In this document: positions 29,161 to 37,116 of the stretch, one piece after another
Layout: each line of letters starts with the position of its first letter
How positions within the stretch are numbered: the first letter of the stretch is position 1
Source: Bradyrhizobium sp. CB1650
GTDB taxonomy: Bacteria; Pseudomonadota; Alphaproteobacteria; Rhizobiales; Xanthobacteraceae
Direction of reading: 5' to 3'
Assembly (NCBI RefSeq): GCF_029761915.1
Contig: NZ_CP121695.1
Location: 8,461,501-8,525,500 of the forward strand
Length of the DNA: 64,000 nt
Made by a program: the position numbers and the translations under genes
Notes under the pieces: generated by a model
The model's input: the letters and a program-made list of their open reading frames with translations, nothing else
Database searches by the model: none
What the model was told of the DNA's origin: nothing

Positions 29161-29185
29161 GGAACCAACGCGCGGCCGGCCTGTT
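29161..29185 (+). promoter_or_regulatory. EcfG-type promoter
   Basis: GGAAC (29161-29165), 17 nt, GTT (29183-29185): exact. About 30 nt before the start of the secreted protein at 29216. Confidence 0.65.
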
Positions 29186-29215
29186 TTCTGCTATCTACCC
29201 GAATGGAGGATGTCG

Positions 29216-29479
29216 GTGCGAATTCAGATAGCGGCGATTTGCGTGGCGCTCTCGTGTGGATTCGCGGCAGCGCAAGACGCCCCCAAGAAGGACTTAAATA
29301 CGGCCACTGGACGCTCGGCGCCCGAAGACAAGGGCCGGTTGCAGCCGCAAGGTTGGACTGGACCGCTCGATACCAAGTCAGGAGGTGCCCCCGCTGAAAG
29401 CCCGCAAGGCCAAAGCCCCCCAGGGATGCAGCCGGCACCGGACGGATCGACCAAAACAGCCGTTGAGCCGGATAAATAG
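29216..29479 (+). CDS. Small secreted hypothetical protein (87 aa)
   Basis: Signal peptide RIQIAAICVALSCGFAAAQ, then a hydrophilic Pro/Gly-rich body (LNTATGRSAPEDKGRLQPQG, GMQPAPDGSTKT). The GTG at 29216 is six nt after GGAGG, so it is preferred over the ATG at 29210 that touches it. Probably periplasmic; function unknown. EcfG-type promoter directly upstream. Confidence 0.65.
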   Translation: MRIQIAAICVALSCGFAAAQDAPKKDLNTATGRSAPEDKGRLQPQGWTGPLDTKSGGAPAESPQGQSPPGMQPAPDGSTKTAVEPDK

Positions 29480-29891
29480 CGCAGCGCACGCCGGCGAACA
29501 CGGTCGCCTATCCAGGCTCGGATGCGCGTTCGCGCTCGACGTACTCTCGCCGAACTGCATTGGCAGAACGTTAACTGGCTGCATGAGCGAATCATTGTGG
29601 CGGTTCGAGCTCTGCACCCATGCCCGAGCCGTCGGCTAGATCGGTTTCCCGCGATCCACCATTCCGCGCAATCCAACTTGGACGATCCTTTCTACCTAGG
29701 GCATCTCGCTGGCGCGACGCATAGTGCTCTGTCGTCAAGCGGATCAAGCACTAAGCAGGCCGATCGGCGCTCGGCCTCCGCGCCGATTTACAACTTTAAG
29801 GAGCAAGTGCCGGAGCAGAGCATCGACGCTTGGCGGATGCGGGGCTTCCATATGGAAGCGTCGCCCAACGCCGGACGCGAAGATGGATGAA
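29480..29891. other. Intergenic, nothing recognised
   Basis: About 410 nt; open frames on both strands show no motif, signal peptide or ribosome binding site. Confidence 0.35.
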
Positions 29892-30359
29892 TCAATCGCC
29901 ATGCAGCGAGAGGCTAATACGCGTAACGATCCCGTCCCAGGCGCGCTCTTCGCTGGCCGGATAATTGATCAGCACGCAATGGACCAGCCCGCCGGAGAAG
30001 TTGCAGCGGTCATACCAGACCTTGTCGCCCTTGTAGCTGGAAACCGCAAAAAACCGCGGCGTCACCCTCTTGTACTGAATGCGCGAAGGCGGACCTTTTT
30101 TCGCGAGGAAAGCAGCGGGCGAATCGTTCCGGACGTTGGGAGCAGCCTGTATCGTGACGTCGGCGCGGCCGTCGGCGGTCCGGAAGCGTTGCCCATAACC
30201 GTCCGGTCGGCCCGCTTCTTCGGTGAAGATCGAAGAAGGGAACGCGACCGACGTGCCCGTCTGCGGGATGCGGTAGGTCGTCCACCTTATATGCTGCGCC
30301 GAAACCGAAGCGGCCGAGACAGCGATTGAAAAGACGATCGCCAGAGCTGTCGCTTTCAT
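29892..30359 (-). CDS. Secreted hypothetical protein (155 aa)
   Basis: Signal peptide MKATALAIVFSIAVSAASVSAQ; the mature part carries PQTGTSVAFPSSIF, FRTADGRADVTIQAAPN, FFAVSSYKGDKVWYDRCNF and a paired Cys in LVHCVLINYPA, suggesting a disulfide. The ATG at 30359 is preceded by GAAGGAGGAG; the longer frame to 30473 is not needed. Likely periplasmic; no enzyme motif. A near-consensus EcfG site is at 30430-30454. Confidence 0.7.
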   Translation of the reverse strand: MKATALAIVFSIAVSAASVSAQHIRWTTYRIPQTGTSVAFPSSIFTEEAGRPDGYGQRFRTADGRADVTIQAAPNVRNDSPAAFLAKKGPPSRIQYKRVTPRFFAVSSYKGDKVWYDRCNFSGGLVHCVLINYPASEERAWDGIVTRISLSLHGD

Positions 30360-30429
30360 CGAAGCTCCTCCTTCGCAGACCCCGCCGAGACATCGGCAAC
30401 GAGACGGCTGCACGCCCTTCACACCAGGA

Positions 30430-30454
30430 AAAGCCGCAAGGCCAATTACGTTCC
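30430..30454 (-). promoter_or_regulatory. Near-consensus EcfG-type promoter
   Basis: Minus strand GGAAC (30454-30450), 17 nt, TTT (30432-30430); one mismatch to GTT. Confidence 0.4.
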
Positions 30455-30645
30455 AAGAAGCCTTCGCCATCAATAAGCGAAGCCGCAGGTACTCGCCTTC
30501 TTCGACGTCGCCGGAATCGAGAAGCGTCAGCGCAGTCTCGATAGCGTCGCGATTTGTCGCGCTCGTTCGGGCGTACCCATCAGGGACGGCTACGCATCTT
30601 GGCGGTTCGACATGCGTAACAAATGCTATCGGATATGAGCCACCA

Positions 30646-30960
30646 GTGAGCGTACTTCTCGTCGAGGACGACCCTCTGATCAGCGAATTCGTCGTCGAAG
30701 CTCTGCACTAAGCAGGCTATCACGTGATTCACGCGAGCACCGGGGAGGAAGCGCTGGCCTGGTGCAAGCGCCACGTCGCGGACGTGCTGGTCAGCGACGT
30801 CAGGCTTCCCGGACAGGTCGATGAGCAGGATCCGGAACTGCCGGTCATCTACGCGACGGGCTTCTCTGGCAGCCGCATCGTGCAGAAGCCCTTCCATCCG
30901 GAGGAGATCGTCCGAATGATCAAGGAGCTCGGCGACGAAAAGGGGGCGCCGCCGGGTTAG
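30646..30960 (+). pseudogene. Broken response-regulator receiver gene
   Basis: VSVLLVEDDPLISEFVVEAL leads to a TAA at 30709, then AGYHVIHASTGEEAL, the phosphorylation site VLVSDVRLPG and the conserved lysine in VQKPFHPEEIVR. Between LPGQVD and EQDPELPVIYATG a stretch is missing compared with normal receivers. The TAA and the deletion together mark a pseudogene. Confidence 0.7.
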
Positions 30961-31129
30961 CTGCTCTACTCGCGGCCGAGCCTTGCGATCGCCGTAGCCC
31001 GGACCGCCGTCGGATCCGTCGCTTGGGTGCACCACAGCAGCCAAATTTTAGCTTTCGCAGACTGCCGCTATGCTTGCGTCCTGGTAGCGTACAGGCAGCG
31101 GGCGGCGAAGACAGCCGTGGCAGACGCGG

Positions 31130-31684
31130 ACGAGACCTCCGCGCCTTCACGTTCGTGTTCGACGAGCGATCGGCCGTGTTCTGCTGGCTATTCGGCTGCT
31201 GGGCAGTGGTGGTCGAATTGCTACCCGTCGGGGACTGCGCCTGATTGGTGCCCGAAGCCGGCGGGTTCGCGCTCTGCGTCTGATTGTTCGCGGGCGGATT
31301 GGTCTGCGCCTGGTTCGAAGGCGGATTGGTCTGGTTTGAGGGCTGGGTGGTCTGCGCCTGTTTGGTGGAGTTGTTCGACGTGGGCGCCTACGTGGTGTTT
31401 GTGCCCGTACCGGAGTTGGACGTTTGGCCTGCAGCGCTCTGGCCGGTCGAGGACGGAGGCTGCGCCTGGGCCAAATTCGTTGAAGGATTGGTCTGCGCGG
31501 ATTCCGAAGAGGCGTTGGACGACGGTGTCGACGTCGAAGGGGACGGCGGCGGTGCCGATGTGGAATCCTGCTGACGCTGCGTAGCCGACGGATTGGAGCT
31601 CGATGTGCCCGGAGAAGATTGCGCGAGAGCCGAAGTCGCGAGCGCGACTGCGGCGGTCGTAGCCAAGAATAAACGCTTGTTCAT
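31130..31684 (-). pseudogene. Low-complexity secreted protein interrupted by TAG
   Basis: Signal peptide MNKRLFLATTAAVALATSALAQ, then a long Ser/Thr/Pro/Asn/Gln-rich body. A TAG at 31390-31388 sits in the repeat-like part (GTNTT, stop, APTSNNSTKQAQTT) where CAG is likely original; the frame continues NQTNPPSNQAQTNPP and drifts off near 31130. The 98-aa product up to the TAG may still be exported. An exact EcfG-type promoter lies upstream. Confidence 0.55.
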
Positions 31685-31711
31685 CTGAAATCCTTCTAAT
31701 GGTCGCCGAAC

Positions 31712-31736
31712 AACACGGGACGAAGCGTCGGGTTCC
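31712..31736 (-). promoter_or_regulatory. EcfG-type promoter
   Basis: Minus strand GGAAC (31736-31732), 17 nt, GTT (31714-31712): exact, about 28 nt before the start at 31684. Confidence 0.65.
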
Positions 31737-31850
31737 TGCTCGGGAAGTTTCAGCAAATCGGCTGAAACGGCACGGCCGAAAATTCTTCCGGGCGGCAGAG
31801 GAATCATTCCCGCATTGCGGTGGCGCGCCCCCCAGTTATCGGGAACAAAC

Positions 31851-31875
31851 GGAACTTCGCGCGAGCCCCCTCGTT
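31851..31875 (+). promoter_or_regulatory. EcfG-type promoter
   Basis: GGAAC (31851-31855), 17 nt, GTT (31873-31875) preceded by C: exact GGAAC-N16-CGTT. Drives 31916-32143 and probably the mini-gene at 32199. Confidence 0.7.
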
Positions 31876-31915
31876 GGCAGTGACTACTTATACTTAGAAG
31901 CCATTGGAGGAGACC

Positions 31916-32143
31916 ATGAAGAAGCTAATCGTATGCGGCACTCTCGCCGCCTTCGTCCTCGGCACCCAGGCCGCCAGCGCCGCCGAGTTCTACATCGTTC
32001 GCGACGCGACTACCAAGAAGTGCACCGTCGTCGACACCAAGCCGACGACTACCACCACGACGGTCGTGGGCGACGGCGTCTACAAGACCAAGACGGAAGC
32101 CGAGTCCGCCGTGAAGACCACCAAGGTTTGCACCGAACAGTAA
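31916..32143 (+). CDS. Small secreted protein (75 aa)
   Basis: Signal peptide MKKLIVCGTLAAFVLGTQAASAA, then EFYIVRDATTKKCTVVD and a Thr-rich stretch; two Cys in the mature part (KKCTVV and VCTEQ) may pair. The ATG at 31916 follows GGAGGAG. Widespread in rhizobia as a hypothetical periplasmic protein. Under an exact EcfG-type promoter. Confidence 0.7.
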   Translation: MKKLIVCGTLAAFVLGTQAASAAEFYIVRDATTKKCTVVDTKPTTTTTTVVGDGVYKTKTEAESAVKTTKVCTEQ

Positions 32144-32198
32144 ACGGCTATCGCAGGGCCCAGCCAGCCTTGCGAAAACGTTGCAATTGGAGGAGAAG

Positions 32199-32279
32199 AT
32201 GCCTGTACTGATTTTATGGGCCGTTCCTGCCGTGCTCATTGTTGGCGGCGTCGGCTATTGGATAGTTCACATGCACTGA
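32199..32279 (+). CDS. Mini membrane protein (26 aa)
   Basis: MPVLILWAVPAVLIVGGVG continues YWIVHMH and stops; ATG after GGAGGAGAAG. One membrane helix and nothing else. Likely co-transcribed with 31916 and closed by the terminator at 32303. Function unknown. Confidence 0.6.
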   Translation: MPVLILWAVPAVLIVGGVGYWIVHMH

Positions 32280-32302
32280 GCGACCAGTAAGTTCGCACGA
32301 AA

Positions 32303-32332
32303 GGCTCGCCCCGCAACCGGGCGAGCTTTTTT
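32303..32332 (+). terminator. Rho-independent terminator
   Basis: GGCTCGCC and GGGCGAGCT form a stem with a CGCAACC-type loop, followed by six T. Ends the 31916/32199 unit. Confidence 0.75.
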
Positions 32333-32363
32333 AGACCCACCGGACCGCTCGCCGCACGGGGCA

Positions 32364-32395
32364 GAAAAAAAAGGGCCCAGCATGGGGCCCTTTTT
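32364..32395. terminator. Bidirectional terminator
   Basis: AAAAAAAAGGGCCC, a short loop, then GGGCCCTTTTT: A-run and T-run on both sides. Serves the minus-strand PRC-barrel gene ending at 32414. Confidence 0.7.
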
Positions 32396-32413
32396 CCGTG
32401 AACTCTCGTCGTC

Positions 32414-32926
32414 CTAATTGTAGTCCGAGTATTTGAACTGTGGGAGCGCCTTCAATTGCTCCTTGTTGCCGCTCATCACGGCGTGGTCGGGGACCCAATC
32501 GTTCGCGTTGCGGTTCGTCGTATTTGTCGCAGCCGCGCCGGTGGTAGTGTCGCGCGAGGTGGTCGAGGTGCTGCTCGAGCTGGTCCGGACCGGCTCTTGG
32601 AAGAACTTCAGCTTGTCTATCGATACGGCGATGTCGTGCTCGCCCATGCCGAGGAAGCCGCCGATGCCGATTACCACCGCGTTGATCTTCCCGCTCTTGT
32701 CGACGAGCAGTTCGTTGATGTCTCCTAGCTTCTCGTTGGCCTCGTTGTAAACGTTCAGGCCCATCAGCTTCGAGGCGCGCCAATTGCCCTTGAGCGCCAT
32801 CTTCCCTTCGGCCGGCTGGGCGGCGGCCGCCCGCGCGGCGCGATCGGCCGGCTGAATGGATTGCGCGAACGCGGCGCCGCCGATCACGGCAGTGCCAAGC
32901 AGAGCGACGGCAAGAAAACTTTTCAT
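32414..32926 (-). CDS. Exported PRC-barrel domain protein (170 aa)
   Basis: Signal peptide MKSFLAVALLGTAVIGGAAFAQ. The PRC-barrel (about residues 50-115) reads ASKLMGLNVYNEANEKLGDI, NAVVIGIGGFLGMGEHDIAV and SIDKLKFF; a Ser/Thr-rich tail follows. PRC-barrels in this group are common stress or envelope proteins of unknown ligand. The start is in good context. Exact EcfG-type promoter at 32975. Confidence 0.82.
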   Translation of the reverse strand: MKSFLAVALLGTAVIGGAAFAQSIQPADRAARAAAAQPAEGKMALKGNWRASKLMGLNVYNEANEKLGDINELLVDKSGKINAVVIGIGGFLGMGEHDIAVSIDKLKFFQEPVRTSSSSTSTTSRDTTTGAAATNTTNRNANDWVPDHAVMSGNKEQLKALPQFKYSDYN

Positions 32927-32974
32927 CGATTATCTCCTCCAACGTTGGCCGCACCCGTTCAGATGCCGGGCCCC

Positions 32975-32999
32975 AACGCCCGCGATTGCCACTTGTTCC
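32975..32999 (-). promoter_or_regulatory. EcfG-type promoter of the PRC-barrel gene
   Basis: Minus strand GGAAC (32999-32995), 17 nt, GTT (32977-32975) preceded by C: exact GGAAC-N16-CGTT. Confidence 0.7.
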
Positions 33000-33054
33000 G
33001 ATCCTCTTTCAGTCGGAACGTGTCCGTAAAGGATTCGATCCATCCCTCATGGGG

Positions 33055-33282
33055 TCAGACCCACTCCACTACCGACGTTCGGTGGTCACGTGCCGGACGG
33101 CAATTCCCCTGCCTTCGGAGCGGAGGCAAGCCTGCGAGAAATGCGGCCAAACCTGCTTCGAACAGTCTTCCGCTTGCTTCGCGGAGTCGTCGGCGGATCG
33201 GCTGTGGAAGAGGCACTTCGTCCGCAAGAGCGGCCGGTGCGAGAAGAACAAAAGCTGCCGTCGCGGAAAGAACGGTTTTCAC
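33055..33282 (-). CDS. Small secreted protein, possibly frameshifted (75 aa)
   Basis: GTG start at 33282 six nt after AGGAGG; signal peptide KTVLSATAAFVLLAPAALAD. After EVPLPQP the reading becomes basic and unlike a secreted protein, while the adjacent frame carries ADDSAKQAEDCSKQVWPHF and GIAVRHVTTERR, which looks like the true tail. A frameshift near 33195 is therefore likely. Confidence 0.5.
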   Translation of the reverse strand: MKTVLSATAAFVLLAPAALADEVPLPQPIRRRLREASGRLFEAGLAAFLAGLPPLRRQGNCRPARDHRTSVVEWV

Positions 33283-33303
33283 GCGAGCCTCCTGATCGGC
33301 AAC

Positions 33304-34404
33304 TCAACGAAGAGACTCCGAAGCCGTTCCGACTGCCAGGCGAGATATGGCTGACTCCTTCTCGAATCCTTCGCGTCCTCCGCGACTGAGCAGCTCGCGA
33401 TATCGGCGTTCGTACTCCTTCGCCATCCGGCTCGCGGCGAAGCGCTCCTCGAACCGGGCGCGGACTACTCTTCTGTCCATTCGAACCACTTTGCTCACTG
33501 CGCTGACGGCCTCCTCCTCGCTGTCGACGATGAAGCCGGTTACGCCGTCGTCGACCACCTCCGGCACCGAGCCCGACCGATAGGCGATCACGGGCGTCCC
33601 GCACGCCATTGCCTCGATCATGACTAGCCCGAACGGCTCCGGCCAGTCGATCGGAAACAACAGGGCGGCGGCTTCTGCGAGGAACGGCTGCTTCCTCCCG
33701 TCGTCGACCTCGCCGACGAGCTGCACTTTCTCGCCGTCGACGTGAGGCTCGAGGCGCTTCTTGAAGTAGGCGGTCTCGGCTCGCGGGATCTTCGCGGCGA
33801 TGCGCAGCGGCTTTCCGGCTGCGCGAGCGATGCGAATAGCGTCTTCCGGACCTTTCTCAGCCGTGAGCCGCCCGAGAAACGCCAGGTATGATCCTGGTCC
33901 GTACGACGGCCGGAACAGGTCGACGGGCAGCCCGTGCTGGATCGTGCGGCACCAATTCGCGTCCGGAAGGGGCAGGCGTTGGTGGTCGGAAATCGAGACG
34001 AAGCTGGCGTCCGGAAATTGGCGAACCACGCTAGGTAGTCCCGGTAGATCGAGCCGCCCGTGCATGGTCGTGAGAAACGGGACGCCCAGTCGGCTGAGCA
34101 GCGGAAGGGGCAGCCAGTCGATGTGGGAATGGATCACGTCGAAGTCGGCTGCCCGTCTCGCAACTGCTTCCAGGAGGAGACTACAGGCGGCGTTCGGGTC
34201 GACACCCTTCCGTCCGAGGCGCAGCGCGCGAGGCCACACCGCGTGAAGCTCGGCGCGCGTCCGGGAATCCCCACTTGCAAAGAGGGTAACCTCATGTCCC
34301 AGTTCGACCAGCTCATCCACCAGCCAGGCGACCACCCGCTCCGTGCCGCCGTAAAGCTTTGGGGGAACGCTCTCGGCCAAAGGAGCAAGTTGGGCGATGC
34401 GCAT
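33304..34404 (-). CDS. Glycosyltransferase family 4 (366 aa)
   Basis: GT-B fold sugar transferase. The N-terminal domain has PPKLYGGTERVVAWLVDELV and VIHSHIDWLPLPLL; the donor-binding domain has YLAFLGRLTAEKGPEDAI and the EX7E motif EPFGLVMIE, then GTPVIAYRSGSVPEVV. Donor and acceptor unknown; perhaps an envelope or storage glycan. Third gene of a likely operon with 34543-34752 and 34415-34549, 10 nt behind the latter. Its 3' end contains the promoter of the next gene. Confidence 0.88.
   Translation of the reverse strand: MRIAQLAPLAESVPPKLYGGTERVVAWLVDELVELGHEVTLFASGDSRTRAELHAVWPRALRLGRKGVDPNAACSLLLEAVARRAADFDVIHSHIDWLPLPLLSRLGVPFLTTMHGRLDLPGLPSVVRQFPDASFVSISDHQRLPLPDANWCRTIQHGLPVDLFRPSYGPGSYLAFLGRLTAEKGPEDAIRIARAAGKPLRIAAKIPRAETAYFKKRLEPHVDGEKVQLVGEVDDGRKQPFLAEAAALLFPIDWPEPFGLVMIEAMACGTPVIAYRSGSVPEVVDDGVTGFIVDSEEEAVSAVSKVVRMDRRVVRARFEERFAASRMAKEYERRYRELLSRGGREGFEKESAISRLAVGTASESLR
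33306..33330 (-). promoter_or_regulatory. EcfG-type promoter inside the GT4 3' end
   Basis: Minus strand GGAAC (33330-33326), 17 nt, GTT (33308-33306) preceded by C: exact. It lies in the last codons of the glycosyltransferase and would drive 33055-33282. Confidence 0.6.
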
Positions 34405-34414
34405 GGCCGTCCCG

Positions 34415-34549
34415 CTAGGCCCCCAACACCGATCGCAGCGCCAGCACGATCACCGCTGACAGGAAGTATGAAACGGCGAGCAGCGTCCACTCGGGCCGCG
34501 CGCTTTCGGCCGCGACCCGTCCGACCAGCACTTCCACCCGCCTCAACAT
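34415..34549 (-). CDS. Small membrane protein (44 aa)
   Basis: MLRRVEVLVGRVAAESARPE followed by WTLLAVSYFLSAVIVLALRS: one membrane helix near the C-terminus. Its ATG overlaps the stop codon of the upstream gene (34543), so translation is probably coupled; the glycosyltransferase follows 10 nt later. Confidence 0.6.
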   Translation of the reverse strand: MLRRVEVLVGRVAAESARPEWTLLAVSYFLSAVIVLALRSVLGA

Positions 34550-34752
34550 TCGTCTTCGGGAAGTCGCGCGAGGTAAGCTAATCCGAAGTTTGCCAGTTCT
34601 TCGACCTCGCCTTCGCGCAATTCCCATCTCCCGTGCAGATGTCGCTCGAGCAGGCAACGACGGTTGTCCGCTACGTCGACACCATCATGGATGGCCCGGT
34701 AAACAGACCAGGCTGTGTCGACGGCTTTTTTTACCGAGACTTCATCGGCCAT
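34543..34752 (-). CDS. Small hypothetical protein (69 aa)
   Basis: MADEVSVKKAVDTAWSVYRA, then LLERHLHGRWELREGEVEEL and LANFGLAYLARLPEDEC. Soluble and helical. ATG at 34752 with GGAG upstream; the longer frame to 34896 is unsupported. First gene of the small operon ending in the glycosyltransferase. Confidence 0.6.
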   Translation of the reverse strand: MADEVSVKKAVDTAWSVYRAIHDGVDVADNRRCLLERHLHGRWELREGEVEELANFGLAYLARLPEDEC

Positions 34753-34790
34753 TTCTCGAGCTCCGGCACCGAAAACATTGGTCTGCCGGC

Positions 34791-34815
34791 AACTCCTTTG
34801 GAGGTGAAAGTTTCC
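34791..34815 (-). promoter_or_regulatory. Near-consensus EcfG-type promoter
   Basis: Minus strand GGAAA (34815-34811), 17 nt, GTT (34793-34791); one mismatch in the -35. Upstream of the 34752 operon. Confidence 0.4.
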
Positions 34816-34917
34816 ATTTTTTCCCGGAGACGCCGAGCTCTGGAAACGCCGGGGGCGCATCCGCTCGACGATGGAAAGGTCCGATACCTTCTCCAAGGGA
34901 CCTCGGGAGGGTTTGCG

Positions 34918-35046
34918 ATGGACGCTTGGACCGCTTCTGGCAGTGGGCAGAAAGCCGCACTAGCCAACTGACTTATCGCCGCCGAGCTGCATCGGGCTGT
35001 GATGGAAGCTCGCTTCGGAGGAGCCCCGACAAAACTGACCCCGGGA
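34918..35046 (+). pseudogene. Second DRFWQWA remnant
   Basis: ATGGACGCTT opens a frame, and one frame on it reads LDRFWQWAESRTSQLT; later AELHRAV-type codons are visible. Parallel to 1693-1858 and equally shifted. Confidence 0.45.
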
Positions 35047-35327
35047 TGAGGGATGGGCAATCTAGCCCACGCCAGCATCGCCGGCAGGCCGACTAGAGTT
35101 TTGGTCCGGTGTGCCGCTTGGCCACGTTGGGACAATGTTCGACCCGGTCCGTCTCCGATGTGCTGGCGATGGTTCGTTCGGCGTGCTCGCGGGCATCGAA
35201 GGCTTCGCGCTACCGGCTCGCGCGATCAATCTTGCTTCAGCGCGTGCTTGCCCTTCCGAGCTCCCGCGCGGTACTTGAGAGAACTGGAATGTTCAGTATC
35301 GAAAAAGCGGCGCGCAAAGGTCTAAAG
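35047..35327. other. Intergenic, nothing recognised
   Basis: About 280 nt downstream of pyrophosphatase; no supported gene or terminator. Confidence 0.35.
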
Positions 35328-35864
35328 CTACTTATCGTCTTTCGCGAAAGTCTTTGCCGCATCCTTGATGGCCTGCACCGCAGCCTTAGGTCCCTTCCAG
35401 CCGATGATGTTGAGCTTCTTGTCTTCAAGTTCGTCGGTGGCCTTGAAGAACTTTTCAAGCTCCTCACGGATCGGTTTCGTTAGATCATCGATGTCCTTCA
35501 AAGCCTGCTCGGAGTGCGAGCGTCGAGGCACGGCAAAGAGGCGGTCATTGCGCTCGGCTTTGTTTTTGCTCTTCTGCGCGATCTGGAGGATACCGATCAC
35601 CCGACAGGTAACGACCAAGCCGGGGAAGGTCGCCGCATCATGGATCACCATGACGTCCAGCGGGTCGCCATCATCGGCTTTGGTTGACGGCACGAAGCCC
35701 CAGTCGTGTGGATACGTAAGGCCGGTCAGTAGCGATTTGCTGAGCGCGAAGCATTCAAGCTTCGGGTCGTACGCGAACTTGGCGCGGCTGCCGCGCGGTG
35801 TTTCGACGACGACGTGCACGTCGCCGTCTTCTGTAAAGGGTGGCAGGTTGAAGAAATTGGGCAT
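35328..35864 (-). CDS. ppa: Inorganic pyrophosphatase (178 aa)
   Basis: Family I soluble pyrophosphatase: hydrolyses PPi to phosphate in the cytoplasm. YPHDWGFVPSTKADDGDPLD followed by VMV contains the signature D-G-D-P-x-D-V metal site; ETPRGSRAKFAYDPK provides the substrate lysines/arginines. The start at 35864 (MPNFFNLPPF) is chosen over an extended frame. Shorter and more divergent than a typical housekeeping Ppa, so it may be a second, stress-related copy (inference). Confidence 0.85.
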   Translation of the reverse strand: MPNFFNLPPFTEDGDVHVVVETPRGSRAKFAYDPKLECFALSKSLLTGLTYPHDWGFVPSTKADDGDPLDVMVIHDAATFPGLVVTCRVIGILQIAQKSKNKAERNDRLFAVPRRSHSEQALKDIDDLTKPIREELEKFFKATDELEDKKLNIIGWKGPKAAVQAIKDAAKTFAKDDK

Positions 35865-35984
35865 AGCGCACTGTTTCTCGGATAGACGAGATGCAAGCAA
35901 CCAGGCGTTGGCTTCCAATTGTAGAGACCGGGCGGCCCCGCCGCCCACCCACGGCAACGGGGCCAGTCGGGGATGAGCCTTTCT

Positions 35985-36482
35985 TCAAGCCGCTTGGGCG
36001 TGTTGATTGACCTCACTCTCGGCGAGCTTCGTCAGGGTCTCATCCGTCTTCTTTTCTTCGGCAAGGGTTGCTTCCAGCAACTTCACGGACTGTTTCAGCC
36101 CTAGCTCGGCGGCCCAGGTCTTCAGCGTCCCATAGCGGGCGATCTCATAATGTTCGACCGCCTGCGCCGCCGCGAGGAGACCGGCATCGAGGGCGGGCGC
36201 GCCCTTGAATTCCTTCATGACCTCTTGGCCCTCCTCGATGATGCCCATGATGGCATCGCAGGTCTTGCCTCGCGGCGTTTCTCCGATTTCCTCAAATACC
36301 TGTTCGAGTCGAGCCACGTGCTCTTCGGTCTCGGTCTCATGTTTCTGGAAGGCGGCGCTGAGATTCTTGGACTGGGCCGCCGTCGCCATTTTCGGCAAGG
36401 TCGACAGGATCTTCTTTTCCGCAAAATAGATGTCTTTCAGCGTGTCATGAAACAGCTCCTTCAGATTCTTCCCGCTTGCCAT
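35985..36482 (-). CDS. YciE/YciF-type ferritin-like protein, DUF892 (165 aa)
   Basis: Ferritin-like four-helix protein linked to stress survival. KNLKELFHDTLKDIYFAEKK start; EKK..L..LPKMA, HETETEEHVARLEQVFEEIG and AVEHYEIARYGTLKTWA give the E/H metal-site pattern of the family. The ATG at 36482 is the conserved start; the longer frame runs into the promoter. Exact EcfG-type promoter at 36518. Confidence 0.88.
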   Translation of the reverse strand: MASGKNLKELFHDTLKDIYFAEKKILSTLPKMATAAQSKNLSAAFQKHETETEEHVARLEQVFEEIGETPRGKTCDAIMGIIEEGQEVMKEFKGAPALDAGLLAAAQAVEHYEIARYGTLKTWAAELGLKQSVKLLEATLAEEKKTDETLTKLAESEVNQHAQAA

Positions 36483-36517
36483 GGGATCGCTCCTCTCTTG
36501 AATTGGTACGGGCGAGA

Positions 36518-36542
36518 AACCGGCCAGCAAAATGTTGGTTCC
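36518..36542 (-). promoter_or_regulatory. EcfG-type promoter of the DUF892 gene
   Basis: Minus strand GGAAC (36542-36538), 17 nt, GTT (36520-36518): exact, about 36 nt before the ATG. Confidence 0.7.
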
Positions 36543-36633
36543 AAGCCCTCCGGGGACTTTGCTTTGCGTTGAAAAGATCATTCTTGCGGTCGGGCCGCTC
36601 GCTCGAGAGGCCTCTCTCCAAATACGTTTCTCA

Positions 36634-36658
36634 GGAACGTTATCGCGGCGATCGCGTC
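36634..36658 (+). promoter_or_regulatory. Near-consensus EcfG-type promoter
   Basis: GGAAC (36634-36638), 17 nt, GTC (36656-36658), preceded by C. About 28 nt before the mini-gene at 36687. Confidence 0.5.
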
Positions 36659-36686
36659 TACCTGTCACAATCAAGAGGAGGAAGCC

Positions 36687-36773
36687 ATGGGCTTTGGAAG
36701 AGGCGCGTTGCTTTGGCTGCTGGGTGTGCCGCTGCCGATCATTCTGCTACTCGCACTATTCTGGCACCACTAA
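36687..36773 (+). CDS. Mini membrane protein (28 aa)
   Basis: MGFGRGALLWLLGVPLPIIL continues LLALFWHH and stops. ATG after GAGGAGGAAG. One membrane helix with a His pair at the end. This form recurs in rhizobial genomes as an overlooked mini-gene; function unknown. Ends before the terminator at 36837. Confidence 0.65.
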   Translation: MGFGRGALLWLLGVPLPIILLLALFWHH

Positions 36774-36836
36774 AGAGTCGACCCATCACGCCGAGCCGTG
36801 CTCGCCCTATGGGCCGCGTCGCATCTTGTCAGAAAC

Positions 36837-36867
36837 AAAGAAGCCCCGCTTCGCGCGGGACTTCTTT
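36837..36867. terminator. Bidirectional terminator
   Basis: AAAGAAGCCCCGC and GCGGGACTTCTTT pair at 12 of 13 positions around a short loop. Separates the mini-gene from the CsbD remnant. Confidence 0.55.
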
Positions 36868-36892
36868 ACCAAGAAGGCGATATCACCACTTT

Positions 36893-37083
36893 TGACGATC
36901 GTACCAGTCGTTGACTTCCTTCTGTGCCTGATCTTTCGCGTAGCCCTAGCGCTGCTGCAGGCGACCCTCGAGCTGTTCCTGCTTGCCGGATCACGTCCAG
37001 TCGTCATCGGTGAGCTTGCCCCACTGCTCCTTGACCTTCCCCTTGACCTGCTTCCAATTGCCTTGCACCCGATTCCAATCCAT
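36893..37083 (-). pseudogene. CsbD-family stress protein, broken
   Basis: MDWNRVQGNWKQVKGKVKEQ then WGKLTDDD is the CsbD signature. A short deletion then gives a TGA, the frame resumes SGKQEQLEGRLQQR, a TAG replaces the usual Tyr codon before GYAKDQAQKEVNDWYDRQ. Two stops make it non-functional. Confidence 0.75.
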
Positions 37084-37116
37084 GGCGCTTCTCCCTCTTA
37101 ATAATCGAGCACTGAT

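Noticed and set aside
30580..31044. Minus-strand frame of 154 codons
   Set aside because: It mirrors the response-regulator remnant, whose motifs read on the plus strand.
31284..31574. Long plus-strand frame rich in V, W and C
   Set aside because: It is the antisense of the low-complexity secreted protein, has no ribosome binding site and resembles nothing.
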